Part shown: piece after piece, positions 30,721 through 41,944 of the stretch
How positions within the stretch are numbered: the stretch's first letter is position 1
Layout: each line of letters begins with the position of its first letter
Assembly: GCA_963931925.1 (NCBI GenBank)
Contig: OZ007571.1
Span: 54,188,763 to 54,252,762, forward strand
From: Onchidella celtica
Taxonomy: Eukaryota; Mollusca; Gastropoda; Systellommatophora; Onchidiidae
Length of the DNA: 64,000 nt
Direction: 5' to 3'
The notes under the pieces: model-generated
The model's input: only the letters and a program-made list of their open reading frames with translations
Told to the model about the DNA's origin: nothing
Databases searched by the model: none
Program-made: the position numbers and the translations under genes

Positions 30721-30782
30721 CAGCCGCAGACGGCCGCCATTTTAATCTCCGCGCTGAGGCCATTAACAGTAACGAGGGCCAC
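30721..30782 (-). repeat. Right terminal inverted repeat
   Basis: 62 bp. Reverse-complemented it pairs with 26134-26204, with matching outer 17 bases and inner ATGGCGG and GTCTGCGGCTG blocks. Confidence 0.85.
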
Positions 30783-30791
30783 GGGTAATGC
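30783..30791. repeat. Right target-site duplication of the P-type element
   Basis: GGGTAATGC immediately after the right terminus; identical to 26125-26133. Confidence 0.8.
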
Positions 30792-31573
30792 AGTAGGCCT
30801 ACAGTCTCGCATTTGAACATCGTACAGGGGAGAATGTCTTTATCGATTGATGACGTCACACACAATACATGCGGCCAAGATAAAGACAGTTTGCTGACCA
30901 GCAACTGCCAGTAGTGCCAGGTCTAGGCCATTCAATGTTGCTTTTTTTGTTTTACCGCTACGGTAGGGACACTTCTAAAGAAAAAAATAATCGAAAGATC
31001 TCATGACTCATACAGGTTCCTTTGCGTTTTGTGTGTGTGTGTGTGTGTATATGTGGGGGGGGGGGGGGTCAAGACGAAGGGATATAATTACACGTATGGT
31101 ATGGGACAGACTGCAAAATAATGGTTATTTCTCTGTCCAAAGGTAAACCGAACTTTCGTAAATCGAAGTATAATCCATTTCCCGGCGACTTCGAATTATG
31201 CGGGCTCCACTGTATAGAAATTGGTTAATCGGAAAACTATGCATTAAACTGTATGTGTATGAATATAAAGGTGAACGAAAATGTTTTAAGTTTAACATTT
31301 TTACTGATTAGCTAACACATGGACAACTTTTCCCTATTCAGGGATTCAGGGGGTTTAGTTTGCTTTTTTTAAAAGGAGATCTGGGAGGGAGTGACTGAAT
31401 ATAAATGGGATTTTGAAGACTGTTTGGTTTTTGAGTTTTCAAAACAATTTTTTGGATTTCATGAAGATTTATATGTCATTTTTCCTTATATTAAACCATC
31501 TACATATGTCGACACGTAGTGACCGGGACACAGGAGTTGACGGGTATGAGATGCTGGAACAGAAAGTAGCTGC
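30792..31573. other. Intergenic, no gene
   Basis: Holds a GT microsatellite with a poly-G run (31055-31068) and the pogo-like end at 31141-31212. Otherwise unremarkable AT-rich DNA. Confidence 0.45.
31141..31212 (-). mobile_element. pogo/Tc1-like element end, remnant
   Basis: Reverse complement starts CAGTGGAGCCCGCATAATTC after TA and runs into 'ttcgatttacgaaag', the style of pogo/Tigger termini. Only one end is seen. Confidence 0.45.
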
Positions 31574-31600
31574 ATGAGTTGTGTGACTGTGGTGTGTAGT

Positions 31601-31918
31601 ATTGTTGTAGTTGGAGATCTGAACACAAGAACAGGATTATTAGGTGATGTAAGTTTATGTGTCAATATTGACAGAAATCATAATTGCCATGGAGTCGATG
31701 AAGATGATATCATTAATTATAACCTGTTGGTGCACAGAATTAGTGAAGACAGAGGAGTGAATGAATATGGTCATACTCATAGATTAATCAGATTCTGTAA
31801 AATGAGTGATCTATTGATTTTGAATGGAAGAGCGGAAAAGGACAAAGCAGTGGGAAAATTGACATTTTGTAACAAAAACGGGCAAAGTGTTATAAATTAT
31901 TATGTCCTATGTTCATAA
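31601..31918 (+). pseudogene. LINE endonuclease-domain fragment
   Basis: Frame reads IVVVGDLNTRTGLLGD, then GVNEYGHTHRLIRFCK, LLILNGRAEKD, KLTFCNKNGQSVINYYVLCS. This is the second half of an exonuclease-endonuclease-phosphatase fold (GDLNxRTG, then ILNGR...G...T and SVIDYVL). The start and the final SDH are missing. It is unlike the endonucleases of the two long LINEs here, so it comes from a third lineage. Confidence 0.68.
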
Positions 31919-33114
31919 TAAGAAAGGTTAAATGGGTGATATATCTGAAGTACATTTTGTAAATATACTTGTTTACACAATGCTTGCAAAGCTCCAAGTA
32001 AATTTTTAGAAGAGCCAAATTCTGAAGGCCACAGCTATGCTCCATATAATTAATGTACTCTTTCGTTTCCATAGTTGACAATGGCTAACTCAACAGTTTA
32101 GACAACATAGTTAAACTCACTGTAATTTATCCTCTAGCTTGCTCTAGCAGTGAGGCTGGGGAACGGAACAAGGCAGTGACAGTACAACTTTTGTCCCCCT
32201 GTAAATTCGGTCTCTGCTTTACCACACTGAATGCCTCCAAATTTAGACAATAAAAGGGTGCATGATTTTGTATGCCTCCTCTACCCAATTCTGATACATC
32301 TGCCAAGCCGTTCTATCATTACTGATTATTTCTGACCATCTCTCTCAGATTTTGGAGGCACACCATTTAGCCTGTAAAAAAATAGATAGTACATCACAAT
32401 CGAATTTACACTTCTTTTCTTTTTATCATCTATATTGTCAATATCATCTCCCTCTTGACCGTGTAGCCACTTCATCATTAAGAACATATAAATATAAGTT
32501 AATGGATCTTTTCAAAATATGCCCTACAGTATAAAAAAATCTCATCATGTACTTTTTTGTCCATTGCTCTCTTCTGGCTTTTTCTTAGTCTTGCTCCTTT
32601 TTTTCTTCCTTCAGAGAGAAATTCTTTGATAATTAACTCTTTAAGATCAGAGTTATTTTTGTATTTGTACAGACGTTTTTCATAGACCATATAGACTGTA
32701 GGTAACAGAAAATTCTGTTTGCTTTGGAATGTCATTTTTGGCTAGACCTAGCGATGCAGTGTAGGTTAAGATTTGTCGGTGCACTTTAAGATGTACAATT
32801 TAATACCAAAATAATGAATGTACTAAATGATTGATTTATGACTGAACTTTATGTGTGCTCTACTATTGATACACACAGTCGTCAAGCAATATCAGATGTT
32901 TCACACACGTTAGAATTCGTGATTTTTGTGAAAATAGACTCCAAATTCTCTTCTCCTATTCATATAGGCTTCTTGTGGATAAAGACACACTTGGAGAATT
33001 ATACGGAAAAACAAAAGAATTGTCAGTATTGTTTTCAAAGCAGAGTTTATTTTCAGAAATGTGTCAGACATAGAGCAAAAAGGCTTTTTGTTGTTCATTT
33101 GCTGCAGTTATAAC

Positions 33115-33270
33115 TAGAGCTGTCTTAATGCATGGGCACATTGGGCAGTTGACCAGGGCCCCAAGGGTTTTAGAAGGCCCCATGCATTCAAATTTACACT
33201 GGTTTTTGAAACGGGGAAGAACTTTTGATTTCTCTGCCCAGAAACCCATAACAACGTTAAGACAGCTCTA
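33115..33270. mobile_element. 156-bp hAT-type MITE, copy in duplication A
   Basis: TAGAGCTGTCTTAA at both ends in inverted orientation, flanked by GTTATAAC (33107-33114) and CTTATAAC (33271-33278). The 8-bp target fits hAT nTnnnnAn. Confidence 0.72.
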
Positions 33271-33433
33271 CTTATAACAAATATGTAAGAATGAATATAC
33301 TAAGGGAAAACATGTTGAGATATTACAAAAGCAATGAAATAATAACAGTATGATAAGAGGAAAACTCCTTTGTCCTTATGTTTTCCTTGCTCATGAAACA
33401 AGTTTTCATTGAGGTTACAAAATCTTTGCTCTG

Positions 33434-33500
33434 TGGATCAGTGGATGGGTGGGGTGGATGGATGGATGCATAGATGGACGGATGGATAGATGAATAAATA
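33434..33500. repeat. GGAT tetranucleotide array
   Basis: Imperfect (GGAT)n at the same relative place as 50930-51035 in the other duplicate. Confidence 0.75.
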
Positions 33501-34645
33501 CTAATAGAGAGATAATATCATTATATGTGTACCTCTGAATCTTTTTTGTCTTCTGATAACCCTTCTGATTTTACCCCACATATCAATTATCTTAATTTTT
33601 TGTTTCTTAACCTTTTCCTGCCTAAAGCTGGGAAAAAAATTCAACTCCAATGCTTCCCCATTTTTCATGCCAGGATGCCTAAGCAAAGGGAACTAATTCC
33701 AATTTCCTGAGGACTGATATTTTTAAAGAAATATTTGTGTACGTAATTATTATCCAGTGTAGATAAATGAAGGCCCTTTCAGGAAATATATAGATGTCTA
33801 TGAGTTGACTTGAAATTTATTGTAATAAAATAAAGTTGAAACTCAAAATGTACCAATCTGTTCAGTTTTTCTGCATGTATTATCCCAAAATGTCATTGTT
33901 TTGAGTCCTTGTGATATTTGCTATAACAGCTATTACCTTGTATATGAATGTTATAAAGGAAGCAACCAGTGCATTTGATGCAGAAACATCAACACAACTG
34001 AACAGCTGATCAACACTGTTTGCACTTCCGATATTCTGTGATTTCAAAACTTCAATGAAAAAAAGTTCACAGTCTAGATGCATCCATTTTTATTTTTAAC
34101 TGAAGAGCTTACATCTCATCATGTCTATAGCTCTAAATCAGGCTGCCTATGAAATCAGGTTGCTAAGAGACTTTATAAATAGCACACTGAGAGACGTATT
34201 CCGGTGCATTAGGGTGATACGAGCATGGCCAGATGTAGTCGCAATAGACAGATGCAAACATGTTGCACTGGGGCACATTAGGCTGGAATGGGTTAATTTT
34301 CTATTTGTCTAAATCAGCAAGGCTATTCCAATTCATAATACAGGTTGCAGTAATTTACAGTTATATACAGAACACTTAATTAAAAGAATATTACATGTAT
34401 TAATGTCTGCAGCATTCAGTACAGTGAAACGCTATGACAGACGTGTTGTTACAATTTTAGGTACATACAAAAAACATGTAAGAGGCAAACATGACATTCA
34501 AATTTAAATGTTTGATTCTACATAAAAAAGTTACTTTTCATAATGGCCACGGAATGAACATAATTATACTTGAAAAATACAACAATAACAGACACATAAA
34601 AATAATAATTATAAATGAGGAAATTACTAAGAGCTAAACTATTGA

Positions 34646-34972
34646 CTATGATTTATGAAAACGCAGACATTTTCTATGTCTTAACACACTGTAACTCAGA
34701 AGCCCAGTGCTGGAAAAGATTAACGCAAATATAAACAGAAACAGACGGTCCAAGACTTTTGAAACTGCTTGCCACTCTTGACCTCATTTCCTGCATGAGA
34801 TTTCCATTGGATGAAGAGGTGCTCCTGTCATCACCTTGGGATCCTGGATGTTCTCCTTAATGTGATCGCCGTCGTTGTCTTTGAGGGAGGCTTGGTCAGG
34901 GTCAGACCATGTATCTGCTTCTGATGCTGAATAGGGAGTGGATGGGTGTGTCAGAAGTTGCTGTAATATCTC
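34646..34972 (-). pseudogene. N1 last exon: TM3-TM4 loop, TM4
   Basis: 327 bp, the same length as 53247-53573. After an in-frame TGA (34784-34786) the frame reads [20 protein letters not shown] and on through a hydrophobic TM4 to SYSVLRHRK and TAG. The W..V..V.DRLFL.IF pattern is the nicotinic TM4 signature. The upstream loop ([16 protein letters not shown]) is well preserved. Confidence 0.8.
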
Positions 34973-35273
34973 CTGCACAGACCCATGTATCCATGCCTCC
35001 ATGTATCTGGATCTGGTGCTGAATGGGGAGTGGATGGGTGTGTCAGAAGTTGCGGTAATATCTGCCGCACAAAGCCTACAATACATGCCACGGGAGCCAA
35101 AACACAGCTGAAAAGTACATGGAAAATATTTGCTTGAAACCTGATGAAGAAAAGCTCTCTACTTCTGACTGTCTATTGGCAGCCATTTCAAGAGCTGAAC
35201 AAAAAGCCCTACTTAGAGCTGCAGAAGAATAAGGCAAAGTCAAAATGTGGCAAGAAGAAAAAGTTATACGAAG

Positions 35274-35315
35274 ACAGCTGACAACCATGTCTGTAAATGG
35301 TTGATGGTTGTATAC
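35274..35315 (-). pseudogene. N1 Cys-loop exon, 5' fragment
   Basis: Begins after CCTACAG and matches the first 40-odd bases of 61458-61967 (frame QYTTINHLQTWLSAV). It then runs straight into the sequence that in locus N2 lies in the last intron. Marks the deletion joint. Confidence 0.75.
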
Positions 35316-35524
35316 CTGTAGGATAATGAAAATCATTAGCTGTGCACACAGTTTTGACATATCAGTCTTAATTTTATTCATTTCATTAAAAAAATTTACA
35401 CTGCAGATATAAGCTGACAAGGATTCCAAGAAGGCAAACAAAATTCATCATTAGCGCTTGGACCATACCACCAAATTTAGGTCTTTTTTGATATGCCAAG
35501 GGAAACAATCATAAAATCTAGTAA

Positions 35525-35911
35525 TGCCTGTATTTGTATTTGTATTTGTATTTGTATACTTCTTTAATCCCATTTGAGAAATTTGCCTTTGTGCCATTGC
35601 AGTCCAGTTACAACTGGAGCAGGCACGTCGTCACCTCAGTGCAGTGCCGGTTGGCGGTTGTTGTTTTTTTTTGGGGGGGAGATGAGGGAGGGAATGGTAG
35701 GGATGAATTTTTATTTAATTTTGTCCGGGCAGTGACCTGTTTGGCCTGCTCTTTACGATTTACAACTGCCAAGGTATCTTTAACGTGCGCAGAGTGCACA
35801 CGGGCCCTCCGAATGTTTTCATCCTTATCCGAGAAGACTAGGTAATTGATCCTACCCCCTAAAAATCAGGGATACGAAAATATGAGAAAAATCCCAAACT
35901 TCCAAATGCCT
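35525..35911 (-). mobile_element. tRNA-derived SINE, 5'-truncated copy
   Basis: Reverse strand carries the body of the 4953-6075 SINE without the tRNA head, ending with a GTATTT-repeat tail (35525-35556). It shows the uninterrupted version of the site where the pogo-like MITE sits in the other copy. It is inserted in N1 intron 4 and is absent from the matching sequence at 60520 and 62165. Confidence 0.72.
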
Positions 35912-36438
35912 GCAAAGGCAGTCAGAGGCAGTATAGTATTTTGATAGTTATCATTTTTACAATTTTTAGGATCACACACAAATCCATAGTTCACCGTTTC
36001 TTGACTCAAAATTTAGATTATGTTATGAAAAAGTGTAAAGTTAAGTCTTTGATGTACCAAATCTTGTCTCTGTTTCACTCCAGCAGTTTATATGGTCAAA
36101 TAACAACATAAGAGGTGCATCTAAATAAAGTAAAAAGAAATCAATAAAATTTATGGAAACAACAGTAAACATTAAAAAAATTCACAATTAAAATATAAAG
36201 CAAATCAAATCATAATGTGTCGTTAATTAGTATGAAGGAAGAGCCATTTCAGATAGATCTATTAAATGACTTCAAAATTCTAGCAGTTAAAAACACGCCT
36301 GAAATATCAAGTCAGGTGAAACAAAAACTGTTATGATGACAACGTACCACTGCTAATATTATCAATTAATCACTGCTGCTGCCATTGTAAAACCAGACTT
36401 GCATTACCACACTATTACTTACATCAACCAATGCTCAC

Positions 36439-36548
36439 TGTGAAAGGGATTCAATCCTTGATTTCCAAACAGCATCATTAGGAACAACAAGAATTGTGAC
36501 TCCGCCATATTCAGATGCATTCCATGTCAGTCTCACATCATGCCAGGG
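36439..36548 (-). pseudogene. N1 exon 4, ligand-binding domain (110 bp)
   Basis: Acceptor ATCTAG, donor GTGAGC. Encodes PWHDVRLTWNASEYGGV, then VVPNDAVWKSRI, matching the W.D..L.W..SEY.G....P...IW segment of nicotinic receptors (loops D to A). Length and phase equal the classical exon 4. Confidence 0.85.
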
Positions 36549-36934
36549 CTAGATTGAAAATGACTTCAAATCGGTAAGAGGTAAAAGCAGCATAGTTATT
36601 ATCTTCAAAAGTCTTTCTGAGATAATCCTAGATTTGGGTGGTCCGAGCTGCAAAAACTGCAGTCATATTATATGTTACTTAGTCTATCTGTCCACTAGTT
36701 GATCAGCAGGACAGACAAGTGGTTTAATATTGTACATACACATAGACACATAAATGACTGTTCATTTTATCACTCTTCAGTATTTGTGAATCAAATGTCA
36801 CATTTAAAAGACTTATCTGGTGTTCTATGGAAATATACTAAAAACATGACGATACTTAAGGAAAAGGAGCTATAATTTGTGTTAGTGTCATGGAAAAAGA
36901 TATGGTGAAATATTAACAAGACATTATTACTAAC

Positions 36935-36976
36935 CATTCTGATGCCCATGGAAATAATGATGTCATCAGTCTCCAC
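36935..36976 (-). pseudogene. N1 exon 3, loop-D mini-exon (42 bp)
   Basis: Between CCTCAG and GTTAGT. Encodes VETDDIIISMGIRM, aligned with the VDEKNQ.....WLQM mini-exon (45 bp in alpha7-type genes). The usual Trp is Gly. The same frame is open upstream to about 37058 (NPTMLTITLRVHL, like exon 2), so the 5' limit is uncertain. Confidence 0.68.
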
Positions 36977-37141
36977 CTGAGGACAAGGCAGATGAACTCG
37001 TAGCGTAATTGTTAACATTGTTGGGTTCTTGTTAACATTGTTGGATCCACTGTCAACACTGGTAGATATGCATTGTTAATGCTGTCAGGTTTATTTTTAG
37101 TACAGATCAGTGTTTGTTCACACTAATGTATTCCAATTGAT

Positions 37142-37365
37142 ATGATGAATGGATGGATGGATGGACGAAGTGAAGGACATATGGATGGATGGACGAAGTG
37201 AAGGACATATGGGTGGATGGACAAAGTGAAGGAGATATAGGTGGATGGTTGAAAGGAAGGACAGACATGTGGACAGAGGGATGGATGGATGGCTGGATGG
37301 ATGGATGGACAGACAGACGGAAGGACAGATGGATGGATGGATTATTGTATGGATGGACTGATGGA
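37142..37365. repeat. GGAT array
   Basis: Degenerate (ATGG)n with GACGAAGTGAAGGACATATG subrepeats at its left end. Confidence 0.7.
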
Positions 37366-37590
37366 CAAGTTGATAAAAATCATGAAACTTGAAATAATAA
37401 AAAAAAAAATCTCTTTTTACCAGACCGAGATTAAAGAAAAAAATCTACGCTTGCTTGAGGTAAAATGGAAGCTATATGGTGCTATCTGTAGCTCTGCAAA
37501 CAAATACAACAACTCATTCCGATTGGCTGCTGGCCTCAGGTGTTTAACAGAGTGGTGGTCATCCAGGATGTCCACGGTCAAACTCAATTT

Positions 37591-37672
37591 GCATGTTAAA
37601 GATACCTCTGGAAATGAAAATCGAGAAGAGCAGGCTGAACAAGGCTGCTGCCCAGGCAAAATTCTAAATAAC
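37591..37672 (+). mobile_element. SINE fragment
   Basis: 'gttaaagatacctctgg...gagcaggctgaacaaggctgctgcc..gcaaaattctaaata' in part matches the SINE body at about 5177-5249. Confidence 0.6.
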
Positions 37673-38029
37673 AAAAAATGAACTAATCTCTACCACAAGA
37701 ATACACAGAAACAAGAACAAGACAAATAAAAGCAAGAAAAGTTAGGTGTGAATGCCAAGGGCAGTGATTGATATCCCTGAATTAAAGACCTAAAACTCTC
37801 CCTTTTCAACCTATTTCTTCTATCCACCCCCAACCCACTACCCCATTCAGCGCCCTAAGCATACCGCCATTTTTATTTCAGAAACATGTATCCCATACCG
37901 CCCAGTAAAGAATGTATCTCTAGTAACTGTCCAGTTTTATGAGCAGTAAAAGACAAAATGCTCCACTTCAGTTACATTAATTAAGTGGATAATAAATGCA
38001 TAAAATTTGGGTACTGGTAGATTATGGTA

Positions 38030-38464
38030 GAACTATGGCAAGGGATACCACTGGAACAGGTGGAGAGGAATAGTATTCAAACAATCCTGTGGGTTCTTTC
38101 TGAATCTCTCCCTCTACATGAATTCATCGAAATGGCCAGAAAGCAAAGTGTTGTGCACACCAGACACATGTTTGAACCGTCTCTTACATTTTTTGAAATA
38201 ACATTCCACATGATTGGTGCAAACACACATCATGGGATCCACAAAATTCTGGATGTGAAATACAACCAAGCGCTGAAAAGGAGGTTGCACTGGAACAGTT
38301 GCAATATTATTGTATGATGGCAACCCATCAGAATGAATTATGTTGCCAGGGGAAATTCTCTGGGTAACTAATCGCAGCAGAGTATAAGCGGCAGATCTAA
38401 TCTTTTTCAGTTTCCTCTTCGCCACCAAGCTCTTAGTCTCAATGACCTGGCCCAGGGCCCGCAA
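38030..38464 (-). pseudogene. Merlin/IS1016-type (ISXO2-like) transposase remnant
   Basis: Minus frame reads SAAYTLLRLVTQRISPGNII then IIHSDGLPSYNNI, HIQNFVDPMMCVCTNHVE, and KKCKRRFKHVSGV..LLSGHFDEFM, followed by TAG and RERFRKNPQDCLNTI in the same frame. The I.SDG...Y, NFVDP...HTN.VE and EFMWRE motifs are those of the IS1595/ISXO2 DDE family. The stop replaces the Trp of EFMW. The N-terminal half is not visible. A decayed eukaryotic Merlin element is the best reading. Confidence 0.72.
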
Positions 38465-38469
38465 TGTAG

Positions 38470-41400
38470 TAGGGACTATTGACTAAATGGTGCGAACATA
38501 TATCATGAAAGTAGCAGGTACTGCTGGACAACGGTGGACCGTGCCAGACTAGTGCAATGGGTCACACAATGAGTGACAGGTTCCTTAAAAGACCAGAGAT
38601 AACAGCTGTATAATGTTATATGAAAGATAGGAATTCTCCCAAAATGAGCCTGTCTTAAAAGACAATTTCACACCCTGGTAAAAGTGCAGTTTAGCCCCCC
38701 AAACTTCTGCGCAGGTCAAGTGTCCGCCTCCTAATTTCATTTAAAAAATCATTTGATATTTTCACACGGTCCACAAAATGAAAAGTTATGTGCCTTTAGC
38801 TGGAATTCTAGGCAGGGAATTGTCGAGCCAGGCATTTAATGTAAAAAAAAAAAAATCCCTATAGAAGCCCCCCCGTGACTCTCCAATCCCCGTGCACGGA
38901 CGCTCCTAAAGTCGCATCCTTGTGGGATCCATGGATCCTCGCAGTTTGGAAAATGAACTATTACAGAGGGAGTTGGTTTTGCTCTGGCTGGGAATACATG
39001 GATGCACAGAAAAATGGTGGGCTAAATGCACTAAGCCCACACCCTTATAAATGGGATGGACATATCCCCATTCTCTGCTCAACTCAACTACATTTCACCT
39101 GGGACATTAAGTGGCCACAGGTAGCCTACTGCAGGGAGGTGGAGTCGGCACTTGTAGCAAAGTGTGGGATCGTCGCTTCGTCCGCCATCTTTCCCCGGTC
39201 TGGGCAGATTTGATACGATATTCCGCATGTCAGTGGATTCAATAAGCAGAAAGGCAGGGAGTACTGCGCTTTCTATAAATCTGTAAATGAGACAATCATA
39301 ATTATTAGACTGGCACATCAAACCACTCAAAACTATGCACAAAATCGTGAAGTTTGAAGGATGAAGCGACAACCAGAACTACCCTTATTCTCATTTCCAG
39401 GCGTACTTTTCTAGTTCCACACACTGTTGTAGGCTTAATTTGTGCATACTTTTCCTCCTAATTTCCATTTTTCTGACTTCACATGTTCTTATCAGACCAA
39501 TTTCCCATTGTTCCCTACCATGCATAAAAAATCTGACCTATTTCCCACTTTCCGACTTCCATGGACACCCTGTAAAATACGACTTTTACAAAGGCAGAAT
39601 AAAGAACAAAATAAAACCAAACTAAAAATTATGTGAAATTTTATGTCTCCTATTGGTTGGTAATCTCATCAAGAAACGAAAGATGGACACAGCGCGCGCA
39701 GGATTGCATTTGGGATATACGTCTCAGTATTAACTCAATCTGACCGCAAGAGAGCTACCAAAAGAAAGAAGAGAGAGAAAAAGAGGATATGTTACAAAAA
39801 TCTCTCTAGAGGCAAGGTCAAACTATAATTTGAACAGACTGAAATACATTACATGCCCAGTTATTCTACATTCCCAGGAAAAATCCACTTTCAGTCGCTA
39901 TTTTGGAGTAGATGTGTGTTATTGTCATAGCATTCAAGTATTGGATTTGAGCGACTAGGTTAGAATTTCAATTTTAAGGTCCACCCTCGTCTCAAATGGA
40001 AATCTGTCTCAGACTAGAGAAAATTAAGGAGGTGTTCCAATGGGTGTCACTCAACAAGGATATTACGAGGACAAGACTAATACGATCGCTCGTGAGAAAA
40101 TGGATGCAAAGTATGAGACGTTCAAAGTTTGTACTCTATTATGGAATGAGTCCAATCTATCTAATGTCTCCCGGCATTTATAATTAGAATCAGTCTAATT
40201 ATGGTAGTTGTCCAAGAGCAGTCCAAACGTTATCTCTGATACAGCCTCATAATATTGAAAAGGCATAATCGACCTGCTCGTCATCAACAGTCTTAACTCG
40301 AGAAAAATGAAAAATGCATTATACCTTCTTATTATCTGAGGGAGTGTTAAAATATCCATATCTTCTCTTCCAAGAGAAAAGGTTTGAACCACTGTCATTA
40401 ATCATGTAAGAGAGAAAATCTCCCCCCCCCCCCCCCCCATAACACACAAAAAAAAAGGACAGCCAAACCAATAAAATAGAAACACTCACTTTAAGACAAC
40501 ACACTTATTTGTGAAGTGATTACTGTTCGGGGAAAAAAAAAAGTGGCACGGGGACTCCAGCACACACTACCCTACCTAGCACAGATGTGCCGTGTGACTA
40601 TGTGGTTGCGAGAGCACTTTTCCCATGACATGGACGATCCTAAGTCTAATACTACAGTACCAGTTGCCCCTTAAGATCTAAGGAAGTAGGTTCTAATCCG
40701 TATGTTTTGTCCGGCCTACCCCCGACCAAACTCCACCCCAACTCTCAGTCCCTCAGTAGCGCCTCAAGGGAGGAAATCTCGCCAGACCCTAAGCTTTACA
40801 GACTGGTTGGGCATGACCAGCCGTGCGAGTACCTTGGTCGACCGCCGACCTCGACGCTACATGGGAGCAGGAGCCAGTGACCACCCGAGTTTCCCCAAAG
40901 TGGATGTTCTGTACTATAAATAAATTTTGGGTTTTCTTATATGACACAGAATCCACACATTGTCTGCCATTATGGGTTTGACCTCATTATGCATAAACTC
41001 AGATATTAAATCCATCCCTTTATCAACATTGCTAAAAACATTTTGTTTTAATTCAAACGTTTATGCTTATTAATATTTTTTAAGAGAAATGTCTCCGGAT
41101 AAGGCATAGCTTCATAATTTTGCATTCCCAAAAAGGTTATATATCCATCACATGATTATCGTCCTTTGCCCTTGACACAGTCTTAGTTTTTCTTATAAAT
41201 CGGAAGTGGAATCGATACTAATTATTTATTCGATTATAAATGACATCGTTGAATATGACAACAAAAGCAATGCCTATTTTTGGAAAATTCTCCTCTGTCT
41301 CTATTTTTGTTCTTGCAATCTCAAGAAGGGGGGTGGGTATCCCTATTCCTTCACACTTTCAATTCATTGACCTCCCAAACTGCAAACAAAATACAAATGA

Positions 41401-41940
41401 ACCCAAGGAACATAACAGAACGTCAAGGAAATTGATGCAGTTGTCACCTTGGACCTGACAATAGCTTTACATTCGGTGGTTAACAATAAATCAAAGAAAA
41501 TCTTACGAAACAAATATATGACCCCAGACTCAAATGATACCAGGCCTGATCCCCACAAACATCAATAATGAAAATTATAAAAAAAGAGGAACTCATCACT
41601 TGGGTGTAGAAATAAAAACAAAAAAGACAAGACTGCGAAATGTTCTCGGCATCCATCAAATCTATTTTATAAAAAAAATCACTACTCATGTGATACGGAT
41701 TTGAATGGAATTTTGAAGGTGCCTGCCTTTCAACATACAGAGAGTTCTTTTATAAATTTGAAGGCTTGAAATGGTGGGGAAGTATTTTCTTCACGTTTCC
41801 TTGTGTCGCTGATTTCACCAAGATCCTTTATTTTTCACAAATGCAGTAGCCCATGATGCTATTACTTCCTGCCTAAGCTAGACAATCCATGCTGGGTTAA
41901 AACTGCACAAATGGTGGACAATGATTCTTCTTTTGATGAC
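38470..41940. other. Intergenic, no gene recognised
   Basis: 3.5 kb with only short anonymous frames. Part of 38770-38920 resembles, in inverse orientation, 2975-3165 inside the hAT-like element ('gacgctcctaaagtcgcatcc'). A 17-base poly-C run lies at 40422-40438. Confidence 0.4.
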
Positions 41941-41944
41941 TAAA

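Larger units (their letters stand above)
26134..30782 (+). mobile_element. P-element-type DNA transposon, complete ends
   Basis: A 4649-bp element. Terminal inverted repeats start GTGGCCCTCGTTACTGT and end, on the inner side, ATGGCGGCTGTCTGCGGCTG (left) or ATGGCGGCCGTCTGCGGCTG (right, reverse-complemented). The 9-bp direct repeat GGGTAATGC flanks it (26125-26133 and 30783-30791); P elements usually make 8 bp, and the GGTAATGC core is shared. Inside are a THAP exon, an intron and a transposase. TCTAGA-rich stretches lie next to both termini. Confidence 0.88.
31972..35274. repeat. Segmental duplication, copy A
   Basis: Collinear with 49532-53797 from 'tttacacaatgc' to 'aagaagaaaaagttatac', including a GGAT array, an AGAGCTGTCTTAA MITE, long AT-rich sequence and the last receptor exon. 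It lacks the 1025-bp insertion found in the other copy. Confidence 0.85.
34646..37058 (-). pseudogene. Nicotinic acetylcholine receptor subunit pseudogene (locus N1)
   Basis: Cys-loop ligand-gated channel subunit. Exons found on the minus strand: 37058 or 36976 to 36935 (loop-D mini-exon), 36548-36439 (110 bp), 35315-35274 (start of the Cys-loop exon, cut off) and 34972-34646 (TM4, stop). The 110-bp exon encodes PWHDVRLTWNASEYGGV, and 110 bp is the usual size of nicotinic exon 4. The Cys-loop exon is joined directly to last-intron sequence, so the Cys-loop, TM1, TM2 and TM3 are gone. The last exon has TGA (34784-34786) where the neighbour has CGA. A dead copy. Confidence 0.82.

Noticed and set aside
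39088..39372. Minus-strand frame with a signal-peptide-like start
   Set aside because: No family match, no supporting splice sites, and no similarity to the first exon of receptors; chance is likely.
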